From positions 1,922,001 through 1,986,000 of the forward strand of contig OY970206.1 in NCBI GenBank assembly GCA_963708425.1: DNA of 64,000 nt, written 5' to 3'. Positions 26,964 to 35,991 of the stretch are shown piece by piece. The translations under genes were made by a program, and so were the position numbers. Numbering within the stretch: the stretch's first letter is position 1; the number at the start of each line of letters is the position of its first letter. This stretch comes from JACMNW01 sp963708425. GTDB taxonomy: Bacteria > Pseudomonadota > Alphaproteobacteria > Rhodobacterales > Rhodobacteraceae. The notes under the pieces are model-generated. The model was not told the DNA's origin. It saw nothing but the letters and a program-made list of their open reading frames with translations, and searched no databases.

Positions 26964-29900
26964 CACTCGGCGATTGTGATCTGGCCGACGTCACTGCGCG
27001 CGCGCAGATCGGGGCGGTACATATCCTCAACCGATGCTGCCGGATGAAGGAACGTGCCGGGTGACACGGCGCGCACCACATAGGCCAGCCGGAAAACATC
27101 GCTGCCGTAGCGGTCAATCGCCGTCAGGAAACGGTCTTGCCGAAACTCGCTATGCGCCACTTCGGATTCAAGGCCGAGCCAATCCAGATTGGCCAAAGAC
27201 CCAGCCGTGATCAGGTTTGGGTTGTCAATCTCGAACCCCGCTGGCAATGGATCGCTGACCATCAGACGGGCTTCGCCGCTGCCGAAGGGGGTTACCTCCA
27301 GCACTGTCACCAGCCTTGTGCCGACTTTCAGACCGTCCAAAGAGGCTGCCTCGCCATCCATAGTGTAATAGCTGCGCGTGATGGCGTAGCCGTTGCCACC
27401 AGCAGGTTCAGGTTCGGAGGGTACGCCGTAGGTGGTTAGCGTTAGCGAGGTGTTTGTCGTCGATCCGTTTACCACCACCATCGGGGCGGTTGACGCATCC
27501 AGCACCCGCACCAAAGGCCCGGTTGCCGCAGCACCATCAATCGTGATGCCGTCCAGCCCCGGCCCGTCAATCAGCGCGTTCGCCGCCAGCAGCGCCCATG
27601 TCGCCTCTTGCGTCGACAAGACATTGCCAGCCGTTGCAATGCGGTTGGTCAGCGCCTCGCGGTCGATTGCGGTTGATCCCGCTTCCACCGCCAGCGTCAG
27701 CACCGCCGCCGCATCACGGTAGTTGGTGCCGTAATCCGCGCGGAAAATCTGCTCGGTTTCCGGCCCGACCAGCGCATCGATACGCAGCGCCGCCTTGCGG
27801 AACATCATATCGGCGCGCACCTGATCACCGTAGCTGGCAAGGGCAGCACCCAGTTGGGCCTGCGCAATGGGCGTGGCAAACGCATCGCCCTTCACATCCG
27901 CATAATAGCGCAGATCGCCCACTGCTGCCGCCCCTTCGCGTGCCAAGACCATCAGCGCATAGGCCAGCGCCTCGCCGCCATTGTCGAAATCGGCTTGGTA
28001 ATTCACCTGATTGCGCAGGTTATCCAGCGCTTGGCGGAACGCGAGGTCGGGAACCGCAAAATCATGCGCTTTGGCTCGGCTCAGGAAGTCGGTGACATAA
28101 GCATCCAGCCAGAAATCGCCCGAACTTGGCCCCCATAGGCCGAAGCCGCCACCCGAGGATTGGTTAGTCAACACTTCAGCCACCGCTTGTTCCACCCGCT
28201 GGCGAATGTTGTCTGCACCCTTCAACTGCATGGCCTGTGCCACCTCGTCGAAATAGATGAGCGGCAACGCCTTCGATGTAATCTGTTCAGTACAGCCATA
28301 GGGATAGCGATCCAGCGAGGCCAGCAGCCCCGGCGCGTTCAGCCGTGCAATCGGTCCGATGGCAAGCGTGGCTGTCGCACTGCCGGGGATCAGCCCGGTA
28401 AATGCCGCCTGATCAAAGTTGAAGCTTTGCCCCGCCGCGAGATCAAGCCGCGTTGTGCGGGCAATTTCGGGGTCGTTTACTTGCACCGGCACTTGCAGGG
28501 TTTTCTTCAACTGCTTGCCGTCTGGTGTGGTCAGGGCGACATCAATGCTGAACAACCCCACATCATTGGCCTTCACAGGCACCGCGAACACCACCTTGCC
28601 TTTGTCGGCCAAATCAAAACCTGATGGCACGTCACCGAGCGTCAGACCCGTGGCAGAAACATCCAAGCCCATACGGCCAGATGGCCCGGTGGCATGAACA
28701 ATTTCCAGTAACACGCGGCTTTCATCACCGGGTGACAGGAATCGCGGCATACTTGCGGTTACTACAACAGGGTCACGCACCAGCACATCGGCCGAGGCTT
28801 GGCCAACACCCTTGGCCGACCACGCAACCGCCATCACTTTGACGGTGCCGTTGAAGGCGGGCAGATAGAAAGTGGCCCGCGCATAGCCGTCGGCACCAAC
28901 TTGCACCGGGCCGCTAAAGTAGGCGACCAGTTCTTCGGTGGGGGGGGGTGATTGCAGGCGCGCCTGCGCCCCCGCATCGCCGCCCGACCGAACCGTGCCT
29001 TCCGCGCCGTTCAGACCGTCAATCAAGCGGCCATAGATGTCGCGAATGCCGACACCCAGTTTGCGTTGGCCAAAGTAATGGTCTGATGGATTGGGGGCCT
29101 CAAACCCGGTTAGGTTCAAAATGCCCACGTCAACCGCTGCAATGGTGACAAAGGCAGTATCGCCCGCCTCCACACCATCAACCTTAACCGCCACTTCCAT
29201 CGGCCCGCGTGGGGCTGCCTCGGGCGCCGTCTCAATCGTTGCCGTCAACTGTCGCGCCCCCGGATCGACGCCCGCATGGGTCAGCCCCAAGGCCCGCGCT
29301 GGATTGCGTCCCGCCGCCACATCCATCGGCCGCAGAACAGAGGCTGTCACGTAAACCCCGGCACCCCATTCGTCGGTCACCGGCAGGTTGATGATGTTTT
29401 CACCTTCCTTAACCTCGACCGCCTGCATCGCCACCAGCCGGTTCGACAGCACGGTAATCAGTGCCGTTCCCGCCGCGCGCGGCACAATGCGCAGCACTGC
29501 CATGTCGCCCGCTTTGTAGGCGGGTTTATCCAGCGACAGCTCCAACGTGTCGGGTGTTGCCGATACATCGGCGGGCGCATACCAGCCTGCGTAGAACGTG
29601 GTTGACGTGGCTGCAGGAACGCCATCGTTGCGTTCTACAACCAGTTCATATTCGCCCCAAGTCACGGCACCGGCAATTTCGGTTGGCGCTGCACCCAGAT
29701 CGGCAGTGCCTTCTTCCACCACGGTACGGCTAACGACCGGTTCCCAGCTCCAATTGCCAAAGTTCTGATACCATTGGTAATTGGTTTCAATCCGGGTCAG
29801 TTGCCATTTCACTTTCATCGGTGTCAGTGCTTCGTCGGGCCCGACCCCGATCAGGCTAAAGCGCGCCTCGTCGCCTTCGCCCACCACATCTTCGAACAGC

Positions 29901-32413
29901 GGCTTAACCCCAATCATCGCCACCGACGGTGTCAGCAGCTTGGTGATCTGCCGTTCCACCGGGCGGCCCGATCCTTCGGCCACCCGCACCGTCATGCGCG
30001 CCTCAAGCGGGCGGCCGGGGTCATCCACGACTGGCAGCGAAACCGGCACCACAGCGGTGCCCTCTGTATTTGTGCGCTGCCCGCCACCCAGCACTTCTAG
30101 CCGCGCATCAAAGGGCGCGTCGTGGCGGCCAAACACATAGCCCGGATAAGCGGCAAGACCGTCTGCCGCGCGCAGCAACGTCTCGCCTTCGATCGCAAGG
30201 TCCGCACCCGGCGCGCCAAACAGATATCGGGCGGAAACTGTCAGTTCGGGCGTATCGCCCAACCGCAGCGGGCCGTCAGCCAGTGCCAGATCGAAATCAA
30301 TGCGCTCCGGCAGGAAGTCTTCGACCAAGAAGGTGCCCGATGTCAGGGCCGCAGCCTCAAGATCGGCAAACACGTCCAGACGCCACACACCGCGCGGGGC
30401 CGATCCGGCAATCGGCAAGGCAAACACATGCCCACCCGCACCACCATCAGGGGCAAGCTGGCGCGAATATTCAACACCGTCAGGGCGCATCAATACTGCC
30501 GTCAGCGGTAGGCCCGGAATGGCTGCCGCCTGCACATCGCGCGCAAGGGCGGTGGCATAAACCGTCTCGCCTGCGCGGTAAGCGCCGCGATCTGTGGTCA
30601 GAAACACATCAACCGGGGGTGCCGGTTCACGCCCTTCAACACCGCGATCCGACAGGTCATATTCCGGGTCCGTCAACGACAGAAACGCCAGATCGCCGTC
30701 GCCTTCGCGCGCCACGATCATGGCGGGCGCTGTGCCGCCAGTGCCACGGGTCAAACCGCCGGGGAAACTGGCATAGCCCACAGCGTCGGTCGTTGCCGTG
30801 CCCAGCACCGAATTGGCGCGGTTCAGCAGTTCAATCGTCACACCTTCTTTCGCACCTGCAGTTCCGAGGGAGCGTACAAACACATGCAACCCGTCAACCC
30901 CGCTCATTGTGGTCAGACCCAGATCAGACACCACAAACCACTGCCAAGCCGCCCCGATAACATAGGGGTCCACCCCCGGCACGGCGGCTTTCAGCGCGTA
31001 AATCCCGGCCGGCAGGTCTTTCAAGGCTTCATCCATCGGCAGCCGAGTAGTGACATCGCGGTTCACCTCTTGGCCGACATCTGCCGTGCCTTGCCAAAGC
31101 TGTTCGCCAACCTCGTCGGTGAAAAAGCTTTCCTGATATTCCTGCATTGGCGATCCGAAATAATCGTTCTGAATGGCACGCAGCAAGTTGCGGTCAGTGA
31201 CCTGATACAGCGTCAGATCAAGCTTGTCGGTGTTGACCGTTTCCACCGGAATAGACGCCCCGCCAAGACGCGGCAGCACATATGCCCGCCCCGCAAAGCG
31301 CACGCCGGGGCTACGATCGCGCACATAGGCTGTGATCGGAATGGATTTCGCCAGCGTCTGGCCATCCGCAGCAGGCAGCCCTTCGCGGAAGGTAAAGGTA
31401 TAGCGGCTGCCATGCGTCACACCTTCCACGCAAATCTGCCGGGTGCCGACGGCTTCGACTGTAAGGCCCGCCTGATCCACCTGCACAAAGCTGGAATAAT
31501 CGACACCGGTGGTGAACAGATCTTCGGTGAAGTTCGCGCAAACACGCGGGCGGGCGCTGTCAGATTGCACCTCGTTGTCGGCGATGCGGAAGCCGTATTT
31601 GCCAATCGCGCTATCCAGAAGTGCCGCCGTATCATCACGCGGCTGCAGGGCCTGTGCCAGACGCAGCGCCTGCACGGTATCGCGGCCCCGCTCAAGGCTT
31701 TCCAAAGCCTCGCCCATGGTCACCAGAATGGAATGCCGCAGTGCCGGTGTTTCCGCCCGAAGGTAAGCGTTGATCGTGGCGTTATAGGCCCGATCACGGT
31801 AGCTGCGCTGGTTATCGCCGTTCGGTTGGCCCGCCAGCAGCAGCAAACGCGCATAATCGGCCCAGGTTTCCGGCAAATCTGTCAGGTTGATCGCGGCCCC
31901 GGTAAAGCGACTAGCCAGTTCGGGGTCGCCACTGTTTTCGGCATCAAGGGCGGCTTGCAAATGCTCTTCGGCGGTAAAATCATTGGTCACATGGGCGTTG
32001 CCCATGCCATCCGCTTGCGCAAAGGCTGCCGAAACATCCCAATCGGGTACGAACGGCAACTCTGACCGGCGAAGCGTTGCGCGGTCCACCGCCCCGGCAT
32101 CGGTCTTGATTAGATAGCCGGAATACGCCCCCAAAAAGAACGCACGCTCACCTGCGTTGGCCTTGGGAAAGCATGATCCGTTGTTGCCGTTAAACGTAAA
32201 CGCCGTGCAGTTCTTGTTGGTTGCACAGGCACGTTCACACGCCTCAAGCGTAGTGTCGAAAATCGACGCTATATCACCACCCGGAAAATCGGCATCTTGG
32301 CTAAGCACGAACCGCTGTTTCGGGATCAGATCCTGCGCGGGGGCCATTCCGGCAAGCATCAGACCAAGGCCAATAGACAGACCCGCCAAAGCACGATTGG
32401 CATAACGTTGCAT
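26963..32413 (-). CDS. Large bacterial alpha-2-macroglobulin with PAN/apple domain
   Basis: An 1816-residue secreted protein of the YfhM/MagD-like alpha-2-macroglobulin family, which traps attacking proteases in the periplasm. The start at 32413 is chosen for its GGAGG site and because it exposes a clean signal peptide (residues 1-26, ending AGMAPA). A PAN/apple-like cysteine cluster follows (C59, C63, C69, C81), then macroglobulin (MG) domains. The thioester motif is CTEQ with Cys about 1374 (PYGCTEQ), followed by an alpha/alpha-barrel thioester domain and a C-terminal receptor-like domain. The bacterial lipobox is absent, so it is probably soluble rather than a lipoprotein. It is coupled to pbpC. 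Confidence 0.92.
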   Translation of the reverse strand: MQRYANRALAGLSIGLGLMLAGMAPAQDLIPKQRFVLSQDADFPGGDIASIFDTTLEACERACATNKNCTAFTFNGNNGSCFPKANAGERAFFLGAYSGYLIKTDAGAVDRATLRRSELPFVPDWDVSAAFAQADGMGNAHVTNDFTAEEHLQAALDAENSGDPELASRFTGAAINLTDLPETWADYARLLLLAGQPNGDNQRSYRDRAYNATINAYLRAETPALRHSILVTMGEALESLERGRDTVQALRLAQALQPRDDTAALLDSAIGKYGFRIADNEVQSDSARPRVCANFTEDLFTTGVDYSSFVQVDQAGLTVEAVGTRQICVEGVTHGSRYTFTFREGLPAADGQTLAKSIPITAYVRDRSPGVRFAGRAYVLPRLGGASIPVETVNTDKLDLTLYQVTDRNLLRAIQNDYFGSPMQEYQESFFTDEVGEQLWQGTADVGQEVNRDVTTRLPMDEALKDLPAGIYALKAAVPGVDPYVIGAAWQWFVVSDLGLTTMSGVDGLHVFVRSLGTAGAKEGVTIELLNRANSVLGTATTDAVGYASFPGGLTRGTGGTAPAMIVAREGDGDLAFLSLTDPEYDLSDRGVEGREPAPPVDVFLTTDRGAYRAGETVYATALARDVQAAAIPGLPLTAVLMRPDGVEYSRQLAPDGGAGGHVFALPIAGSAPRGVWRLDVFADLEAAALTSGTFLVEDFLPERIDFDLALADGPLRLGDTPELTVSARYLFGAPGADLAIEGETLLRAADGLAAYPGYVFGRHDAPFDARLEVLGGGQRTNTEGTAVVPVSLPVVDDPGRPLEARMTVRVAEGSGRPVERQITKLLTPSVAMIGVKPLFEDVVGEGDEARFSLIGVGPDEALTPMKVKWQLTRIETNYQWYQNFGNWSWEPVVSRTVVEEGTADLGAAPTEIAGAVTWGEYELVVERNDGVPAATSTTFYAGWYAPADVSATPDTLELSLDKPAYKAGDMAVLRIVPRAAGTALITVLSNRLVAMQAVEVKEGENIINLPVTDEWGAGVYVTASVLRPMDVAAGRNPARALGLTHAGVDPGARQLTATIETAPEAAPRGPMEVAVKVDGVEAGDTAFVTIAAVDVGILNLTGFEAPNPSDHYFGQRKLGVGIRDIYGRLIDGLNGAEGTVRSGGDAGAQARLQSPPPTEELVAYFSGPVQVGADGYARATFYLPAFNGTVKVMAVAWSAKGVGQASADVLVRDPVVVTASMPRFLSPGDESRVLLEIVHATGPSGRMGLDVSATGLTLGDVPSGFDLADKGKVVFAVPVKANDVGLFSIDVALTTPDGKQLKKTLQVPVQVNDPEIARTTRLDLAAGQSFNFDQAAFTGLIPGSATATLAIGPIARLNAPGLLASLDRYPYGCTEQITSKALPLIYFDEVAQAMQLKGADNIRQRVEQAVAEVLTNQSSGGGFGLWGPSSGDFWLDAYVTDFLSRAKAHDFAVPDLAFRQALDNLRNQVNYQADFDNGGEALAYALMVLAREGAAAVGDLRYYADVKGDAFATPIAQAQLGAALASYGDQVRADMMFRKAALRIDALVGPETEQIFRADYGTNYRDAAAVLTLAVEAGSTAIDREALTNRIATAGNVLSTQEATWALLAANALIDGPGLDGITIDGAAATGPLVRVLDASTAPMVVVNGSTTNTSLTLTTYGVPSEPEPAGGNGYAITRSYYTMDGEAASLDGLKVGTRLVTVLEVTPFGSGEARLMVSDPLPAGFEIDNPNLITAGSLANLDWLGLESEVAHSEFRQDRFLTAIDRYGSDVFRLAYVVRAVSPGTFLHPAASVEDMYRPDLRARSDVGQITIAE

Positions 32414-32599
32414 GAAAATCCTCCGGGGTGTGACCGCGCCGATGGTTACATGAAGCCCGGATTCTAGCAAGGCATCGCTCCCCGCCAAAATGCTTGGCAG
32501 CGTTAAACTGGCGTTCATCTTGTTGCTGCAATCTCCAATTTAATCAGGGGGCTGCCAGAAGGCGGCGCGCCGAAACGCTGGGCTAGGAACATTACTGGA
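32414..32599. promoter_or_regulatory. Divergent promoter region between the A2M and histidine kinase genes
   Basis: These 186 bp separate two divergently transcribed genes and must hold both promoters. No clear sigma-70 hexamer pair or operator repeat could be picked by eye. Confidence 0.4.
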
Positions 32600-35158
32600 A
32601 TGGAAATCGCTGAAAGGCTCGCGAAAGAACGACGAGCGCGATTGGCGGCGGAACGCCTGTTGGAACATAAAAGCCGGGAACTGATCGTTGCCAATCAAAA
32701 GCTGGCGTTTCATGCGCGCGGCCTGTCGGACCAGATCGTAGAACAGCGCCACGTCACACAGGTTGCCGTGACCGAAGCCGAACAGTTAAAGGGCCAAAAC
32801 AGCCGCTTCCTGTCAGATCTGGAAGTCGCCCACAGCACTGCCGTTCTTGCCGAACGCCGCCTGTGGGATTCAATCGATACCATCCGCGATGGCTTTGCAG
32901 TGTTCGACACCAACCTAAAGCTGGTCACTGCTAACGCCGCCTATCTTGCCCTGTTCGACGGGCACCCAATTGCCCCCGGCATCAGCTATACTGAAATTCT
33001 GGGCATCCTTGCCGAAGCCCCACTGATTGTGCTGGAAGCTGACGCGCCGCAAGACTGGATCGCGGATATGCTCGGGCGGTTGGACGGCGAGCCGATTGAA
33101 CCCGTCGTTTTGCCGTTCACCAATGGCACCTGGGTCAAGCTGGTTGATCGGCGCGCCCGCGATGGCGATCTGGTTAGCCTCGCTCTGAACATCACCGACC
33201 AAATGCGCATCTGGGCCGCTGTTGAAGCAATACCGGATGGCTTCGTTCTATTTGACAGAGAGGATCGTTTGTTGACCTGCAATCAGCGTTACCGCGAGAT
33301 TTATGCCCAAAGTGCCCCTGCCATGGTGCCGGGGGCCAAGTTCGAAGACATTCTGCGTTTCGGTCTGGCACGGGGCCAGCATCTTGATGCCGTCGGTCAG
33401 GAAGAGCACTGGATTGCCGAACGCATGGAACGGCATCGCAATCCGGTGGCTTTGCATGAACAGCAACTAAGCGACGGCCGCTGGCTGCGCGCCCATGACC
33501 ACCCAACGCCTGACGGCGGCCGCGTCGGCCTGCGTGTCGATATATCCGAGATCAAGAACCAGCAGGCCGCACTGGAAACCGCCCGCACGGCTGCCGAGGC
33601 CGCAAATCGCGCCAAGTCGGCGTTTCTGGCGAACATGAGTCATGAGATCAGAACCCCGATGAACGGCGTTGTGGGCATGGCCGAATTGCTGTGCGACACC
33701 GATCTGACCGACGATCAGCGCCTGTTTGCCGAAACCATCCGGTCATCCGGCGAGGCGCTTCTGGTCATCATCAACGACATTCTGGATTATTCCAAGATCG
33801 AGGCTGAACGTCTGACCCTGCAGCCAGAACCCTTTGATCTGGAACGCACAATCCACGAAGTGGCGATGCTTCTGCAACCCCGTGCCCGCGCCAAGGGCCT
33901 TGATCTGATGATCGATTTCGACATGTTCCTGCCCACCCGCTACATCGGCGATCCGGGGCGGCTGCGGCAGGTGCTGACCAACTTGGTTGGCAACGCGGTG
34001 AAGTTTACCGAAACCGGCCACGTCCTGATTCGCGTTGTCGGGCTAGAGGTGGAAACGGGCAGCCAGCAGTTGCACGTCACTGTCGAAGATACCGGCATTG
34101 GCATTGCTGCCGAAAATCTGGACCACGTGTTTGGCGAATTCAATCAGGTCGAAAGCCAGACAAATCGCAAGTTTGAAGGCACTGGGCTTGGGCTGGCGAT
34201 CACCCAAAAACTGATCGAACGGATGGGCGGTGCGGTTTGGGTCGACAGCGAATTTGGCAAAGGCTCCAGCTTTGGCTTCCGCCTGACGATGGACGTGGCC
34301 GAGGATGAAGCGGCATCGCAGGCCCCGATTGATATTCGCCGCGCACTGGTGGTCGATGATCAATTCATCAACCGCACCATTCTGGAACGCCAGCTTGTGC
34401 CATGCGGCATTGCGGTAACCCTGTGCCGATCTGGCGCTGATGCTCTGGCGGCGCTGGACAAAGACCATGATTATGACGTGGTCATCACCGATCACGACAT
34501 GCCCGAAATGGACGGAATGGCCCTTGCCGAGCATATTCAGGCGAGGGGTCTGTCAGTACCGATCATGCTGCTGTCCTCCAACCCCGCAGCACGTCGTGAC
34601 AGCGCAAGCCCGGCGCGTTTCGCCGCTGTTCTGCAAAAACCCGTGTTGCGATCCGAGCTTTACCGCCGCCTGCAAGCGCTGACAGCGACCACCGCCCCAG
34701 ACGCGCCAATTGTGCTGCCTGTCGTTGCCACATCGGGCAGCCGCGTGATGCGCGTTCTTGCCGCCGAAGATAACCGCACCAATCAGTTGGTGTTCCGCAA
34801 AATGGTCAAGGATATCGACATCGAGCTAACCTTCGCCAACAACGGACGCGAGGCGGTGGAGCTTTACCAAAGCCTGAAACCCGACCTGATCTTCATGGAT
34901 ATCTCGATGCCCGAAATGGACGGTCGCGAAGCCGCCCAGGCCATTCGCGCGTTGGAGGCTGGTGGGAAATCGCGCGTGCCGATCGTGGCGTTGACCGCCC
35001 ACGCAATGGATGGTGATTCCGACAGCATTTTTGCGGCAGGTATCGATCGGTATATGACCAAACCCTTGCGCAAATCCACCATCACCGGTGCGTTGGTGGA
35101 GTTTTGTCCGAAAGACGCCCGGCCCGTGGTGCCAGACACGGCGTTGACCGGAACCTAG
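32600..35158 (+). CDS. Soluble hybrid sensor histidine kinase with two PAS-like domains and two receivers
   Basis: An 852-residue cytoplasmic kinase without membrane helices. Order: N-terminal coiled coil (about 1-90), a PAS-like domain (RDGFAVFDTNLKLVTANAAY), a second PAS (PDGFVLFDREDRLLTCNQRY), and a HisKA domain with the phospho-acceptor H348 (MSHEIRTPMNG). An HATPase domain (NLVGNAVKFTE, GTGLGLAI) and two receiver domains follow, with phospho-aspartates D631 (VITDHDMPEMDG) and D767 (IFMDISMPEMDG). There is no Hpt or DNA-binding output domain, so a partner elsewhere is likely. It is divergent from the A2M/pbpC operon, a possible regulatory link (inference). Its end overlaps yaaA by 4 bp. 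Confidence 0.92.
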   Translation: MEIAERLAKERRARLAAERLLEHKSRELIVANQKLAFHARGLSDQIVEQRHVTQVAVTEAEQLKGQNSRFLSDLEVAHSTAVLAERRLWDSIDTIRDGFAVFDTNLKLVTANAAYLALFDGHPIAPGISYTEILGILAEAPLIVLEADAPQDWIADMLGRLDGEPIEPVVLPFTNGTWVKLVDRRARDGDLVSLALNITDQMRIWAAVEAIPDGFVLFDREDRLLTCNQRYREIYAQSAPAMVPGAKFEDILRFGLARGQHLDAVGQEEHWIAERMERHRNPVALHEQQLSDGRWLRAHDHPTPDGGRVGLRVDISEIKNQQAALETARTAAEAANRAKSAFLANMSHEIRTPMNGVVGMAELLCDTDLTDDQRLFAETIRSSGEALLVIINDILDYSKIEAERLTLQPEPFDLERTIHEVAMLLQPRARAKGLDLMIDFDMFLPTRYIGDPGRLRQVLTNLVGNAVKFTETGHVLIRVVGLEVETGSQQLHVTVEDTGIGIAAENLDHVFGEFNQVESQTNRKFEGTGLGLAITQKLIERMGGAVWVDSEFGKGSSFGFRLTMDVAEDEAASQAPIDIRRALVVDDQFINRTILERQLVPCGIAVTLCRSGADALAALDKDHDYDVVITDHDMPEMDGMALAEHIQARGLSVPIMLLSSNPAARRDSASPARFAAVLQKPVLRSELYRRLQALTATTAPDAPIVLPVVATSGSRVMRVLAAEDNRTNQLVFRKMVKDIDIELTFANNGREAVELYQSLKPDLIFMDISMPEMDGREAAQAIRALEAGGKSRVPIVALTAHAMDGDSDSIFAAGIDRYMTKPLRKSTITGALVEFCPKDARPVVPDTALTGT

Positions 35159-35949
35159 GCCGCCTCAGCCTCAACTGCCGGGCGCAGAAACACCCATGCA
35201 TCGGCTTTTGAAAGGCTGGCATCATAGCGGTATCCGCCAGTTGTAAATCCGCGAATATCCGCTGGATCAGTCAGTTGATGGTCTGCGATGAACCGCGCCA
35301 TGGCACCGCGGGCTTTCTTGGCCCAAAAGCTGATAATCTTGGCATCGCCGCCACGATCTTCCAAGAACACAGGCGTAATCACCTGCAGCTTCAACGCCTT
35401 GCGATTCACCGCGCCAAAATACTCGGTCGATGCGCAGTTGATCAGAGTTCTCGCACCCAGCTCGGCACCTTGCGCATTCAAAGCCTTGGCGATTTTATCG
35501 CCCCAAAAAGCGTAAAGATCGCCACCTTTCGGGTTGGCCAACTTGCTGCCCATTTCCAACCGATAGGGGTGAATGGCATCCAAAGGCCGTAGCGCGCCGT
35601 AAAGCCCCGAGAATATCCGCAAATGCCCCTGCGCCCAGCGCAAAGCATCGGCTTCCATCGTTGCCGCCTCTAGCCCCGCATAGGTATCGCCAGCGAACAG
35701 AAACGCCGCTGGCCAAGTTTCCGCCAGCGAAGGCTTTGCCCGAAATGCCTTGAACCGATCCCGGTTCAGCCGCCCCAAAGCGTCTGAAATCCCCATCAGC
35801 GCACACAGATCGGCAACGCCCAGCGCCTTTGCGACCTTTACCAGCTTTACCGCATCCGTCGCAAAAACCGGCTGCGTCTGTGCCATCCCGTCGGGCAGCA
35901 CATGCAGCGTCTGATCAAGCCGTTTGGCTGGGGAAATCACCGTCAGCAT
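35155..35949 (-). CDS. yaaA: Peroxide stress protein YaaA (DUF328)
   Basis: A 264-residue cytoplasmic protein with MLTVISPAKRLD at the N-terminus, the GLYGALRPLDAIHPYRLEMG block and LINCASTEYFGAV, all hallmarks of YaaA. In E. coli YaaA lowers free iron and limits oxidative DNA damage; homologues bind DNA. GTG-ATG-ATG alternatives exist, and the ATG at 35949 is best spaced from AAGAGG. Convergent with the kinase gene. Confidence 0.93.
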   Translation of the reverse strand: MLTVISPAKRLDQTLHVLPDGMAQTQPVFATDAVKLVKVAKALGVADLCALMGISDALGRLNRDRFKAFRAKPSLAETWPAAFLFAGDTYAGLEAATMEADALRWAQGHLRIFSGLYGALRPLDAIHPYRLEMGSKLANPKGGDLYAFWGDKIAKALNAQGAELGARTLINCASTEYFGAVNRKALKLQVITPVFLEDRGGDAKIISFWAKKARGAMARFIADHQLTDPADIRGFTTGGYRYDASLSKADAWVFLRPAVEAEAA

Positions 35950-35991
35950 CATCACCTCTTGCGGCCAAATTAGCCCAGACGGCAGCGGGGT

